Below, in pieces: positions 24,421 through 38,529 of a stretch of 64,000 bases of DNA. The first letter of the stretch is position 1. Every line of letters starts with the position of its first letter. The DNA is from Loxodes magnus (taxonomy: Eukaryota; Ciliophora; Karyorelictea; Loxodida; Loxodidae). Below the pieces are notes generated by a model. That model was not told where the DNA came from. It ran no database searches and worked only from the letters and a program-made list of their open reading frames with translations. The stretch is taken from contig CAMPDV010000863.1 of the NCBI GenBank assembly GCA_946699065.1, forward strand, positions 1 to 64,000, in the 5' to 3' direction. The translations under genes and the position numbers were made by a program.

Positions 24421-25137
24421 ATTAATAATATTTAAAATTAAACATTAAACAATTCAAATATTTGTAGTAAATAAAAAAGTTATAAGTTTTAATTAAATTT
24501 TTAATATCTTAATTTTAAATAAAAAATAGAAATATACTATTATTTAAATTAATATTATATTTTTTATTTTAAGAAATTTAGAGTGAATTTTCATTTTATT
24601 TTAATTTTTCTTTGATAATTTAATTAGATTTAATTTTATAAAATAATTTTAAATCTTAAATTTTACTAAAAATTTTACATATTTTAGATTAAAAAGCTTA
24701 AAATATTTTAAAGATTATGAATAAATATATATAAAATGAATTGCCTAAACTTATATTAAGAAAAATAAAAAAACTATTTGAAAATCAAAAAAATTTAAAT
24801 ATAGTTTATTTTAATAGTTAACTTAAAAAAATTTAAAATATTTGTTAAAAAATCTGTTCAAATGTTTTTCAAAGCAATAAAAAGGCAATAAAAAGGGTTT
24901 ACAAGCATAGTCTTAAAAGCATATCTAAAAATATATTTATGAAGTTTGAAAAATATAAACTCTCTAACTTAATAAACAGAATTAAAAAATAAATTATTTG
25001 AATAAATTGATTGAGATAATTTTTGAATGACTATTTAAAAAATACAACAAATATTTTTGTTTAAAGTATAAAATTTACAGAATGTAAATAGCAATATAAT
25101 AGAGTTATTAATATAAATTGTATATACTAATAATAAG
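24421..25137. other. AT-rich intergenic region
   Basis: No gene recognised. Repeats of attaataatatttaa continue briefly after the element. Confidence 0.5.
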
Positions 25138-25210
25138 GCGGTTTTAGCGCAGTCGGTAGCGCGTCAGTCTCATAATCTGAAGGTCGTGAGTTCGATCCTC
25201 ACAAACCGCA
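25138..25210 (+). tRNA. tRNA-Met (CAT), elongator type
   Basis: 73 bases. Acceptor gcggttt/aaaccgc is fully paired, the D arm is gcgc...gcgc, the anticodon loop is ctcataa with CAT at 25171-25173 (the last stem pair is a T-T mismatch), and the T arm is gtgag-ttcgatc-ctcac. The sequence matches the usual ciliate elongator tRNA-Met rather than the initiator. Confidence 0.93.
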
Positions 25211-26541
25211 TTATAATTTTTTTATTTATTTTAGAAATAATAAGATAAATTTTTTTAATTGAAAGATGAGAATATAAAATAATTTTTTTTATAATATATT
25301 TTAAAAATTATTAATATAAAATCTAAATTTTGTTTAAATCTAAAAAGATTTTGTGAATTGAATTTCTAAGTTTCACCATCATAATTTGTCGGCTTTTTTT
25401 ATATTTTTTATATTAATAATTTCATAAAATTGCTGTAAGATTTATAATTTTTTCTGTTTTTTCAATTTTCTTCAATTCATCTTTTTTTATAAATTTGCAT
25501 GAAAAAAATTTTGTTTTCTTTTTAATAGAAATTTTATATTAATTTAAATTATTTTTAAAGTTTATAAAACTTTAACATATTTTTTTTAAAGAATTTTTCC
25601 ATTTATTTTTTATTTATTTTCTTGATAATATTTTATTTTTAATTTTATGCTATTTTAATGAAAAATGTTATTAATTTATTTCTTTATTATTTTTTTAAAT
25701 TTTTAATTAATTTATCTTTAATAAATAATATATTGCTTCTGATTTTTATTTTTTTATAATTAATATTTTTATTTATTAATATCAATCTTTAATGCTATTT
25801 AAGATTAAAAACTTTTTATTATTTTGTTAGATTTCATAATATTACTAATATAAGCTTAAATTTATATCATATTATTTAAAAATGTTTATCTTTTATTTTA
25901 TGATGCTTTGTCTTTTAAGATGTATAAAATTAGAAACTTTAATTTTAAACATATTTAATTTTTTAAAAGCAAATCTTCATTGCCTGACAGAATTTTAGGC
26001 TATATAAATCAATAAACTAAGTTTACGCTAACAAGCCTCATCTGATTACAATATTATTTTTAATTTTAATTTAATAAGCCAAATTTAATAATTTTTAGCT
26101 TGAGATAATAAGTAAAGTAGTCAAGCATGCAACATATCTAAAGACTTAAGTTTATCCACTATAGTAATTCAAACAAACTGCTATGTAGATAATTTTATTT
26201 TTGGTTATAAATTTCTATAAAATTACTTTCTTCATTAATAATATCTTTATAAACAATTATTTATTTACTTTATAGCCCTTTTGATTAATTATCTCATAGG
26301 AATTTAATGAACATAAACATGAAATTTTAAATTTAAAGAATAGAGATTAAATAAATACTTAGATATTTAAAATATTTAAAATAATCTATAATAACTAACT
26401 ATCTTAATTATTAAATTTAAGTAGTTATTTTTAAGAATTTTATTAAAAAATTAAAATTTAATTATAATCCTATTTAATAATAAATATCTATATTTAAATA
26501 AATCTATTTTTATTTTTAATTGTTATCAATCTTTTTATTTA
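25211..26541. other. AT-rich intergenic region
   Basis: No gene, repeat or RNA recognised. Confidence 0.5.
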
Positions 26542-27840
26542 TCAATTCAACTAAGCTGGAGTACTTTATAATAAGTTTTATCTTCCCGAATTTTACTCTC
26601 CAGGTATCTAAATATTCGATGATTGATTATTTGATAATTAAAGTTAACTGCAATTATAATTAAATTATTACTCTTCCTAACCTTTACTTTCAATTTATTA
26701 TTAGATTCCCTCTTATAACTTATCAATAATTTCCCTCAATACTTATTCTCCAATTTGGCTATTATAACCAACATCTAGAAATAATATCAGAAAATTATTA
26801 TGGACAATCCTAAGGAATTTATTCTCTTTCTCCTTATAAAATTTATTTTATTATTTAATTATCTGATTTTAATCCCAAGGAACTTTTCTAGAAGCTATCT
26901 CTCAGAATATCGTTCCTAGTGAGAATATATCTGACTATTTGCTATATCTTGGCTTTTTCTCAAATATCTCAGGAGCCATTCAATTTAATGTTCCTACTTA
27001 TCTTTTATCACTTAAAGATTTAGATTCTCTCTTAACACGTGATAGACCAAAGTCGCAAATCATAGCTCTGTTTCATTTGTTCATAATAATATTTTAGCTC
27101 TTTAGATCTCTATGCAGGATATTTTTACTATGAATATATTAAATACCTAAAGCAATATCATAACAAATTTAATATCTTGCTTCTCAAGTAATCTATTCGT
27201 TACTTTGTAAAAAGTCATATAGAGAACATTATCCCAGCTTAATTATCAATGAGAAAGGAGTAAGGCAAATTCCATAAAGCTTTACTACATTTTTTATGAT
27301 TTAATTCATACGTTATTTGCATTTCTTATAGAAATTCTTTCTTTTGCTTCTAAACTTAAATTTTATCCTGCCAATTATTTTATTGCTATCTCTTTTTGAT
27401 TCCATTCTCCTTTGAATACAGCTTCAAATGCTCCAGATCCTAATTTCTCTTTTTAAGTAAAACTTTGACGATCTAATATTTTAACGTTTTTAGGATTAGA
27501 TTTTATTTGATATGAGCTGCTTTATTAATTTTAAGCAATTGGTTAAGGGAAAGACATAAACTATTAATGGCTTATTTTAATTTTATCTCTACTCATAATT
27601 TTATTTACAATTTGCACAGCAATAAAAACGTCATTTGTCTTTAATGACTTCACAGTTTCCTTCCCAATTTTGTGGCTAAGATTCGTTATATTCTCTACAT
27701 TTATAAAACCCCTTTGTGGGCATACCACAAAATATTCCTATATTTGATTTGAATTACTGTACTTCTTTTTCTAAAGGAACTAAGGACTTAAAGATCTTTA
27801 TTAATTAACTAGTATATTTTATTTTATAATATAAGTAATT
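26542..27840 (-). pseudogene. decayed TKL-type protein kinase with N-terminal Cys-rich region
   Basis: Read on - from about 27830. A Cys-rich segment (FYKCREYNES...YCCANCK) is followed by a kinase domain with most motifs visible: glycine loop KLGSGAFEAVFKG, VAIK lysine in EIAIKQL, HRDLKSQNIIMN catalytic loop (TAA = Gln), DFGLSR, the activation-segment end VGTLNWMAPE and SDIFSLGTIFWE. The tail after the kinase is Gln/Asn-rich and the frame closes at TGA 26544-26542. Sequence style matches tyrosine-kinase-like (TKL) Ser/Thr kinases. Several single-base frame breaks are needed: after the Cys-rich segment, twice in the N-lobe (one at an A6 run near 27290), in the C-lobe (about 26840) and near the last helix. 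No in-frame ATG was found at the 5' end. It is probably a pseudogene, or badly resolved sequence. Confidence 0.75.
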
Positions 27841-30800
27841 TTCTCTTATATAATAAAAGTTTTCTCATAGCTTTGATTTAATTATTTATTTTATAATTTT
27901 AATAGCCTCTTCTACTACTTATTAAATAATAATAATTTTACATTATAATAGATAAAATAGTAATTATTAAGTAAATTTTATCTTTTTTTTATTTAAATAT
28001 TAATCAATATATTTTTAATATTGATACCTAGTTTAATTTTCTTCTTTAAGAAATAATTAATATCCATGAGCTATCATATGTTTATTTTTGTATTAGTTAG
28101 ATAAAAAATATTTCTAAAACACTCTTTAGAAATAAAAATAATTGCCCTTTTATTTTAGCTTACATTTTAGAATATATTAATTTTCTATATAATAATTTAT
28201 ATGAGTAATTTAAACTTTTATATTTCATAATTAGTATTATAATTAAGTGTATTTAATAATTATTTAAAGTTAAATTATAAGAAAAATTATATCAATTTAT
28301 CCTAATAGATAAAATAATAGTAAATTAGGCATAAATCAATATATATCATCCACTCTCCAACCTGCTTTATTAAAATTATATTCTAATTATAATTTAATAA
28401 AAATAAAGTTAAAATTGATTTATTTATAACTTTACATTTATATTATAAATTATTCTATATTAAAAATAAAAAATAACCCTTAAAATAAGTCTCTGATGAT
28501 TTTTAATATGATTTAAAGTATTTAATTAATAGTAATTCGATTTACAATATAATTTTTCTTCTGTATGTTTCACAATAAAGATGTATTATATATTTAAAAT
28601 TATATGTTTCCTTTTCCTTCGCAATCAAATAATCATCAAGAGTTTTACTAATTTCCCTTGCAAGGTAGTTGATTACTATTAATAATATTTAATTTACTTT
28701 TTCAATAATCACTTATGAATTTTCTGAATCATAAAAGAAAGATTCTTTTGTGGTGGATTGATGTTAAGTTTATTATATAATTAGTTAATATTAACTATGA
28801 TGATATTAGTATTTTATATTTTGTTGATTATATTTGACAGAAATATTTACAACTCTATTGTTTAGCTACTTATTAAAATACTTTTAATATAAAATCTTTT
28901 AGTTTACTAAGAGTTTATAAAGGAATTTTATTTAAATTCTCATATTTACTCTTATTTACCCTGTAGAAGTTTATCTTACTATTTTACTAAATAATAACTA
29001 TTAAAAACGATTGTAAGCTACACTATTTAAATAAGCTACTAAACTTATAAACAGTATTTCTATTATACCTATAATTAAATAAATACTAGAAGAAAAATAA
29101 TAAAAAACTAATAACTAACAATTAATTTGTAGTAATCTTAATTAAAACTAGCTTAAATAAACTTATATATTATTTATAATAAAATTATATAATCCCATTA
29201 TTAATTACATCAAAAAGGGAATTTCTTAAATATAGAATAAATATACGATTTAGTATATCTATATTTATATAATTATCATATAATATAATAAACTATATTA
29301 CACTTTATCTTTATTTATTCTAAAGATTTAGTGAAGTCTCTTATTTTAGATAATTGAAAAATTTAGTATTATTAAACAAAAAGCTAAAATAAATATTTTA
29401 AGTTTGATATAAAAGCGAAGCCTTACTAGTTTTATAATAAGAATAGCTTGTACTAAATACTTTTAGAATTTTTAGATTGATTATTCAAGTAAAAGTTTAT
29501 TTATTCCCTAAATTATTTGCAAACATTTGTAAATATTTCTTAAGAAATTGTACTACTAATTTTATATAATAACTTTCTTTCATAGAGACCTTTGTTGAAT
29601 ATAAAGATAAAATTAATTTTTTACAAATACTAAATATATTTAAAATTTAAAGTTATTGATAAATGAATTATCTATATTCTAATTAATATTTCTCATTTAT
29701 TTGTATTCTCTACTTATATACCTTTATTGGTTTCTTCCTATATTTGTTGATTTATAATGAATGCTTAATATAAGCGTAAGAAATATTTTCTTCAGTATAT
29801 ATAATTACAACTATTGCATTAATTTCTTCATAAACATACTAAAATTTATTATTGCTCTCGCTCTTTTATTTAAATATATATCTAAGTTATTAAAAATTTA
29901 GTATATTAAGAATAAAATTTAGATATTTGGCTTTAGTGAATTTAGCTAAAATAGTAATATTATCTTTTTATATACAATTATTAACCTAATAAAAGTATAA
30001 AGCGCAGAGTTTACTTTAAATCCTTTGAATTAAAGAATAGTTTACTCTTTAGAACTTCAATGTAAGGATCTGTTTCATGGCAAATAATTAAAAACTAATT
30101 TAATATGTAAATTGTTTAAAGCATAGGATTTATCTAAAATGTTGAGTACATAAATAAATATAAAAATATAAGATAAACTATAAGAGATTATATCTATAAG
30201 CAAATTAAAATACTCTCTAGTTGATAACTTATATTAATTCGGCACTTAATTACCAAATTATATCAAATAAAATAACTCATTAGCAATAAATTATTGACTA
30301 GACAAAAGTATAAATCAAAGATACTAATGCTCACTCATTGTTAATAGAAACTTAAGAGCAAGAAAATGAAATGAAGTGTATATTAATAATTGAAACAAAT
30401 AGGATGAATCAAAAATAGAAGAACCTCAACATAAATGATTTATTAAAGAAGATATATTACTAAATTATTTTGATGTAGTCTATCTATTTAGAAAATGTTA
30501 TATTAATACTTTTTTATCTAAATTTTAAATCTTCATAACACTTTTAAACAAATATCTTGATCACTTAAGTGTATAACTAAAATAATAACTTTTTTAAATT
30601 TTTAATATCTTTCATAAATAGTCTATTTGACTTAAATAATTTCTAAGAGATATAAATTAATTTATAAACAACTACAAATAATTTGCTGCTAGATAGACAT
30701 AATTAGCTTTAAGAAGAATAATAATAATTAGTTGCTTAAAGAACAGAAATAAATTGTTATAATTGAAAATTATTTTAAGCGTGCATATGTAAAACTAATT

Positions 30801-33303
30801 AAAATAATTAAAAGCTAATAAACTTTTATCTACTTGCTTCTCTTTATTTATCATATTAAAATCTTTTTTATTTCAAAAGTTTTAATTACATTTTGCTATT
30901 GTTAGTATATCTAAAATCACATTCATAATTAAGGCTAAGTAATTATGCTACTAATAGAAATAATTTTGTTATTAGATTAAAAAGAAATTATGCAATATGT
31001 TTGTTTATAATTATAATGAAAGTCTAAATTTACATACTAAACTAAATTAGCTATACCATATAAATTAATTTAACTTTAGCTAGTTAAATATTTTTATAAA
31101 AGACTAAATAGAAATAATAAGCATTCTAGTAAAAATACCCGTTAATTATAAAGAATTGCATGATTAAGTACACTAAAAACAATTATTAGTAATATCTTTG
31201 ATTTATTCTATTACTTCATAAATATAAAAATTATTTATTTTTAAAAAGGGTAACTAAGCTTATATAATTAAGAAGCTTGTTTTCATTGCAAAGGCCTTAT
31301 GAAAATATTTCTTAATATTATCAGGTTATTTAGTTTATTTGAAACTAGGTAAAATAATAGATGGTAGTATTAATTTGATTCTATATAATAAACTAATGAT
31401 AGTTTAAAGTTTATATTTATTGTATTTTTTCTTCTTTAATATATATAGTAGCAATTTAATTGATCTAGTAATAAGGAACAATAAGTTATGATATGGCTAT
31501 TTAAGTTGATTAGTATATAATGAAAAGTAGATAAATAATCTTATAATATTGGTTTATATGGTAATTTTATAGTTTAAAGTTTGATTATATTTAGCATGTA
31601 TAAATAAATTTAGTTTATCTCATATTTAGATAGATATTCTAGGTTTTAGAATTTAAATAGGTTTGGTTTAAATATAGTAAGGTTTTAATTTAAGTTAAGA
31701 AAGCATTTTAGTAAATAAAGGTAGAATATATAATTAACTAAGAGGTTATTATTTGATAAGGTTTATTACTATTAATATATTAAAGCAAACAGCTTCTACT
31801 ATCTATTTATTAATAAATACTTTATAAATAAGCAGATGATATAGCTAATTCAATTATTAAATACCAAGATAATTCAATTATTTGTTATAAGTACCACAGC
31901 TATAGATATAATAAAAGCTATTGCCTTTCTTTTTTACAATAAATAAACAAGCTACAGCTACTTGATTTTAGCTTATAGATGATTATGAAAGCCTATTAAA
32001 TAAATAATAATTTGAAGGCTTAAAAAGAGTGAATTAGTTTAAAGTTTATTGATTATAATAAGTATAGCTGGTATTTTAAAAGATACTATTACTTTTGTTT
32101 ACTAGTTTGCTTCATTTAAACCAACTATTATATTCTTTATTTTATACTATTGATAGAGAAATAATCATTAGTTTAAATTAAAATTTGGGGCAATCCTTTA
32201 AGTTTTAAATAGATAAAGGAACCCTAAAAAGAATCTAGACTCAAACAAGTTGAATTAAATTAGATATTGCAAAGGATTTTTAAGTTCTAACACTTAGATT
32301 GGTTGTATTATAAGAAGATGATTAGTAGTAACTAATAAAAAGAACTAAGAAATATAATAAAGTTAAAGATAAAATAATAGTTCTATAATAAATGTAAATG
32401 CATATATATAAATAATTAGTTAAACATCTAATTCTATTAACTTACTATATTTCATATTATATTTCTATTATTATTCAAATATTCCTACCATTGTAATCAT
32501 CAAGATAAATATGTATCAAACTATATTATAATTAAAATATATCAATAGTTCATAAGTAAATTTACCTATTATTCAAATTACCTTAGAGATCAACTATTAA
32601 TATCAGACAAATAGTATAACCTTATATTAGATAAATCATACTAACTTATTCAAGGTAAACAGATGCTAAATCAGATTATTTATAAACTGAACGTAATTAT
32701 TAATATAGTAAAGCTTTGTTTTATCTTTAGTATATTACTAATAATAGGCTAAAAGAACCTTTAATATTAGGGATATATTTAATTTAATTCTTTATATTTT
32801 AGTAAATTGCTTATATAAATTTAGAAGTTCCTTTATTAATTATTGCTCTTAATGATTATTAGTTAATTTTCTTATTTCATTTATTAATTAGAATAGATAA
32901 TAGAACATATTAATTATTTAGAAATCTCTAATAATATCTGTTGAAGTATAAAATATTTATTGTTCCTTATTTATTTTTATTGTTCTACCAAATTTATAAA
33001 ATAATAAATTAATACCAGAGTATTTATACTAGGATATTAGTTTCCTTATAAATATTAGCATCTTAATTATTAAGCCTTAATTAACTTTAACTAGCTTTTA
33101 TAAATTTATAATTGAGAAAAATTTAATTAAAAAGCAACTAGAATAGTACACAGTTTATATATCATTAATGCTTTATTCTTTATCTCTTTAATAATAATAT
33201 TTTTATTTATAGTTCATGGCTTTTTTATTTATATCTAAGAAACTAACACTTAAAAATAAAAATTTAAATGTATTTATAATTTAAAGCTAGCAACTAAAAC
33301 GAT
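27841..33303. other. 5.4-kb AT-rich desert
   Basis: The longest stretch without a recognisable gene, RNA or retroposon. Composition is strongly AT with short recurring words but no clear tandem array. I see nothing that supports a feature. Confidence 0.5.
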
Positions 33304-33465
33304 TCACTAAGAAGTAAAGATACTAGCTTTACAATACTTTCTCTCACTCTTTTCTTCTTTCATTAAATAAAAATGTATTAAGAGAGTCCCTACAATAAGT
33401 ATGATAGCATAGTCTTCCTAAAATTGCTTTACTATCATTTCTTCTTCTACATTTAGTATATTCAT
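33304..33465 (-). CDS. possible small membrane protein, 53 aa
   Basis: ATG 33465-33463 to TGA 33306-33304. An acidic N-terminus (MNILNVEEEMIVKQ) precedes one hydrophobic segment (YAIILIVGTLLIHFYL) and a basic tail. Its composition is visibly less AT-rich than its surroundings. No family recognised. It could be a small protein, an exon, or chance. Confidence 0.25.
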
Positions 33466-34804
33466 CTGTTCTAACTATTTTTATAAATCTAGGTTTAAAG
33501 GTTAAAATTAATTATCTTAAGTTAATTTACTAAAATTTTAGTTAAAAGGAATAAATTTTAGAGGTTATAAGCAAAAAGTGTTAATAAGAACAAAAGTTAA
33601 TTAAAGAAAAAGGTTTAGTAAGGAAATAAAATACATTGGTTACAATTGATCAGTAGTAAAAGATAATCTAAAGCTATTATTTAATTAAGCTGTAAACATT
33701 TAATTATTTATCTTTATAAGTAAAATTTTCTAATTACTTAGATATATTTAGTGAGCAACAATAGTGTTTAGTATATTGAAGATATAAGAAACTAAAATAA
33801 TTTTTAATTTTAAGCAAAATAAAAGTTTATCATTGATATTAATAAAGCAAACTAGCATATAACTAACTCCTTAAAACTTTATCCCTTATATCTAGTTTAT
33901 TTATATAGCTTTAGAATATAAGCTTATTTAACTAATTATAATAATTATTATACTCTTCTTAGATTTGTATGTTTAAGCTGAATCTCTCTTATGATTTAAC
34001 TAAATTATAGATATAATTTTATATTAATTAGCTTTATTTTAGGTATTAAAAAGCAGGATTTCTAACTTTTCAGGCTTTAGAAAATCCTAATAAATCTTTA
34101 AAAATATTGAAAGCTATAAGGTAATCAATTTACCTTAAGAATAGGTTATTTCATGCTAAATTGATTAAGATAATTCAAAAACTTCATTGAGTATACTGAA
34201 TTAAATTGGTTATTATTAGAATATATCTCAAATAATAAAGATAGTGCTTACACTATTTTTAAATAAAATATTAGCTATCTAAATATTTCTTAGTTATATT
34301 AAAGGATTTTAAGAACTTAAAAGAAACTATTAAGATTTATAAATCTTAGATATTAATTAAATAGCTAAGCACTTTGATAGCTAATCAAATAAAGTCTATT
34401 ACAATTTTTATTTTACAGCTATAAAATCTTTATTTGTCTGATTTATAAGAATATTCTTCAAAAGTATTTTAGTTAAATAAATCAATGTTCTTAGTTAATT
34501 TCATGTTGAAACAATTTAATAATTTAATTAAATTGAAGTAGCTTAAGAAAATCAAGTGATATAAATATAAATTTGCTTTAATTATTAATAAATCATTTCA
34601 GCTAAAAGCTGACTAGAATGTATTCATAAGCATAATTGTATAGGCATTAAGTATTTTCTTATTAATTATAATGCTTGTATAGTTCTCATTTATAGCTATT
34701 TAATTTATAAAATTATGCTTTATTTTAAATTATATCTTCAGCTTTAGCTTTAAGAAGTTATCGTTAACTATAATTAAATTATTTATTTTTTTAAGCAGCC
34801 AAAA
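33466..34804. other. AT-rich intergenic region
   Basis: Nothing recognised. It would contain the promoter of the kelch-transmembrane gene. Confidence 0.5.
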
Positions 34805-37800
34805 ATGCCTATCCTTATTATTTGTCTCTTGTTTTCACTTTCTTAAACCTAATGAAGATAATTCCCAGAGAGTTCTACTCCTCCAACAAAACGCTATTTA
34901 TTTTACGGAGTATATAGTTAGAAGCAAAACTTCACTTTAATTTCTATGGGAAAGGGAGATAAAGACGTAATTTTCAATGATGTTTGATGGCTTGATTTAG
35001 CATAAAATTATTGATATTTAATACCAGTATCAAGCTAAGTAAACCCTGAAGCTAGATTCTCAGGCACTTCTTAATGAGTAGAAAATTAAGAAATTATGAT
35101 TATATTTGGAGGATAATCAGCATATGGCATTCATAACGATTTATGATCCTTCTCTATTCAAAATTATGAATGAAAAAAAATTATTACTTAAGGTAAAAAG
35201 CCACTTCCCAGAACAGGACATTCTTCAGATCTAGTATAGCAGGAAGATGGAAGCTACCTTCTATATATCTTTGGAGGAAGCATATATGATGGATAAGCAA
35301 ATGACGTTTGAGTTTATAATTCTTAACTTAATAAGTGAACAGAATCGAATACAACAGAAGATTCTCCTCCTGAATAAAATAAAGCTCAAATTTTTTACGA
35401 TGATAACGAACTGATTGTCGTAGGCTCGGGAGCAGTAAAAGATGAAAACATGTATATCTTAAATTTAGCAAGCTTAGTTTGAAGAAAAATGGATTAAAAT
35501 AATTCATCTTAATCATAATACTTTGCTTCGAGTTGCTTAGATAAAAAGAATAAAAGGATATACAGAGTTTCAGAATTATCTGATAATTTATTAGATAATG
35601 TTGGAGAATTGTTAGAACTTGACTACTCAAATCACGACAATTTTATCTGAAAGCTATTAGATGTTTAAAATTGAGATTATTTCAAGAGAAATTCCTTTTA
35701 CACTACATGCAGTGATGAAAAAATTTGGATGATAGGAGGCAGATCTTAGACGGGTATTAAAAACGATGTGATTTGTTTAGACTTGCAAAAACCAAAATTA
35801 GAGTGAGAAATAATCTAGGATAGTATCGATTTTCCCGAACCTGTGCACTATCACACAATGAATGTAATCTCTGGAAGTGTATATGTCTTTGGAGGTATAA
35901 ACTCAGAATAATAGTTACTTAACAGTATTTGGAAGCTAGACTTAGAAAATTGGATGTGGTAGTAAGTTCAGGTATTTGGATCCTTGCCGCAGGAAAGATT
36001 CGGGCATATTGCTGCTCAGAATGGAAATTTTTTGACAATATGGAGGGTTAAGGAAATTCAGAAATGTTAAATGATATGTACAAGTTCAATACAATTAGTA
36101 GAACGTGAGAATAAGTCTCACAAAAAAACCCTCCAACTCCAAGAAAATTTGCCTGTGGTACAATGGTTGGAAAACATTTCTACATGTTTGGTGGATAAAC
36201 CATCTCAGGAGAAACCAACTAACTATGATAGTTAGACTTAGGATCCAGTGTATGACTACTTCTCAACAAAGATAAAGATTATCCTAGAAAACTTATACAC
36301 TGTAACCTTTATGAATATGAAAAAGTTCTATACATTTCACTAGGCACAAATTTACAGGATTCCGATTATCCATATGTTTATTCTTACGATCTTTAAACAT
36401 TCCAAATTCGAGAAGATTGAGTAGTATTAGAGAATCGAAGAATAACTGCATTTAGTGCAGTTGATAATTTTATGGCCATTTACGGAGGACTGAGCTGAGG
36501 ATTATTTCCCTATAATGATATGATACTAATAGATTTAGAATAAAAAAGGATACTAAAGCTATCGAAGCTAGTGATTAAATGAATTAAGTATGGGGTCATA
36601 CCATGATTTATTATAAGAGAATGTTAATGTACTTTGGTGGAGTTTTTATCTAAGGAGGTTTTAGTGTAACAAAAAAATCCATAAACTAATTTTGAATTTA
36701 CGATATTCCTCGGCACTGTAGTCCTAACTTATCTTTATGTGGATGGCCTTGTAGCTATGTAACTTATGAAGATGAAAACGGAGAATGTTAGCTTTGTCCT
36801 CGTGGTACTTATACGAAATAAAGTAATAAATGCAACAAATGTCCTAAAGGTATGGAGTAGCCTATTCTAGGAGCTTCTTCCGAAAGATAGTGTTTACCTT
36901 GTGCAAAGGGATTCTATAATGATAAAGAAGGAGCTGATCTTTGTTTGGAATGTCCTAACTATTTAGAGTGTCCTGTTGGATCTACTCTTCCTATAAGATA
37001 ATAGAAATAAAAAGAGGAATAGTCAAAATAGCCTTAAAATTTTTAAGACAATGCTGAGGAAGTTTAGCATTACAGTTAGTATATTATAGTAGGACTTTTC
37101 CTAATAATTGGCTTTCTTATTCTTTTATTTTTAATCAAGAAAGAGTCTCGAAAAAAAATAAAAGTGCTAGACATGTATGATAAAAGTCACAACTATGTTC
37201 TTGGGTAGTTTATGAAACTAAAAAAAACTTCTATAGGCGGACTCTTTTCATCTATCTTTGGTGTGTTAACAATTGCATTTGTATTAAATAACTTAATAAG
37301 TTTTACCCTTGATAATATTGTAGAAAGTAAAGCTCTCATTCCCTATCTTATTTTAAAAGAAAGTTACCCTACTATTAAGCCAAATCTATAATTTATAGTA
37401 AAATTCGAATCTTATAGCGGATAATGCTAAATTAAAAAACTATAAGAATACTCAGAATGCCATAAAGACATCAGTTTCGAGTGAAGTGGAATAACATCAG
37501 TGATGATATGGAAGGGACTTAGTTTCAATGCTAAATGGTGAATGGAAACTGCTATGTAAAAAAACATGCAAGAAGTGCGAAATAAATGGACCTTCTTACA
37601 TCTTATTCAGCCTAAAGGAAGATAAATCTTTTGCTTCATCTATTTAGTTTAATGTTACTACAACTTCCTCTATTCCTGGAGAAGTTTCAAGCATAAATAT
37701 TACGATTAATCCTGATAAAGAAATGGTATTCAGAGGACCAAAACCAGCCATACTTTAAGTTCTAACAATATCTTCTGCTTATGAAACAAACAATCAGGAC

Positions 37801-38529
37801 GATTTAAATTATAATGGAGAAACAGGATATAATGTAATGAGTACAGGATACATAAGTAAATGAACTTAGTATTCAAGTTCTGAAATGTAGTTTACTTCCG
37901 ACATATATGCAAGAATAAACTTTAAGCCAAGTGAAAGCTCATTAATGACTCGATAAATTCTAAAAACTTTTTGAGTTAACTTGGTTGCAACTATCTTAGG
38001 ATCAATTTTTGGGTTAATGAATTTTTTAGGAAAATCGATGAGCTTCATAGAGAAGTTGAAAGGTAGAATAAAGAATGCTTTAAAAAAGAAATAAAAATAA
38101 GGTGAATTAAATACCTTAGTAAAAAATTTAAATAAATGAAAAGAGAGATATTAGTTTATTCCTATATAAAAGACTTAAACTAGAAAAGTATTTTCAATAT
38201 AAAAAGCTAGGAAAAAACTCAAGTAAAGAATAAAAATTTCATAGATCGTTTAATCATTTTCTCTCGAGGAATTATATGATGATTATCCAGAAAGAATTTC
38301 TCCACTTTCGTCAAACCTAAACCTCTTAAAGCTGTAAAATAAAGAATAAACGTTAAAGAATCAGAGTAACTATATTAGCCTATTAAAATTTTAGAAAGAG
38401 TCTTTAGTTCTTCCTTCAGCTATTGATGAGAGTATTTAAAATGAAAGACAAACAAGAGAAATTCAAGTTTACGCTCAAGAGCATGAGGGTTCGTCTGAAG
38501 GCTAGTTTGGAGTAGATCAAAAATGGTGA
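34805..38529 (+). pseudogene. kelch/Cys-rich/transmembrane protein gene with frame breaks
   Basis: ATG 34805 opens a signal peptide (MPILIICLLFSLSQTQ), then kelch repeats with paired glycines (FGGQSAYGIHNDLW, YIFGGSIYDGQANDVW, WMIGGRSQTGIKNDV, YVFGGINSEQQLLNSIW, MFGGQTISGETNQLW, YFGG). A Cys-rich section (about 36710-36990) follows, with GCC2/GCC3- or TNFR-like spacing (CPRGTYTKQSNKCNKCPKG). The first membrane helix is at about 37080-37140, with further hydrophobic segments near 37235 and 37975, and the tail is charged. It ends at TGA 38527-38529, after about 130 codons without in-frame TGA. The family is known from ciliates as large surface proteins. The reading frame must slip four times (about 36035, 36597 in a GGGG run, 37495, and 37572 in an A7 run), each like one missing base. 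Either an early pseudogene or undercalled homopolymers. Confidence 0.75.

Noticed and set aside
36000-37600. Euplotes-style programmed frameshifting in the kelch gene
   Set aside because: No shared slippery codon at the four breaks, and two of them lie in homopolymers. Decay or sequence error is simpler.
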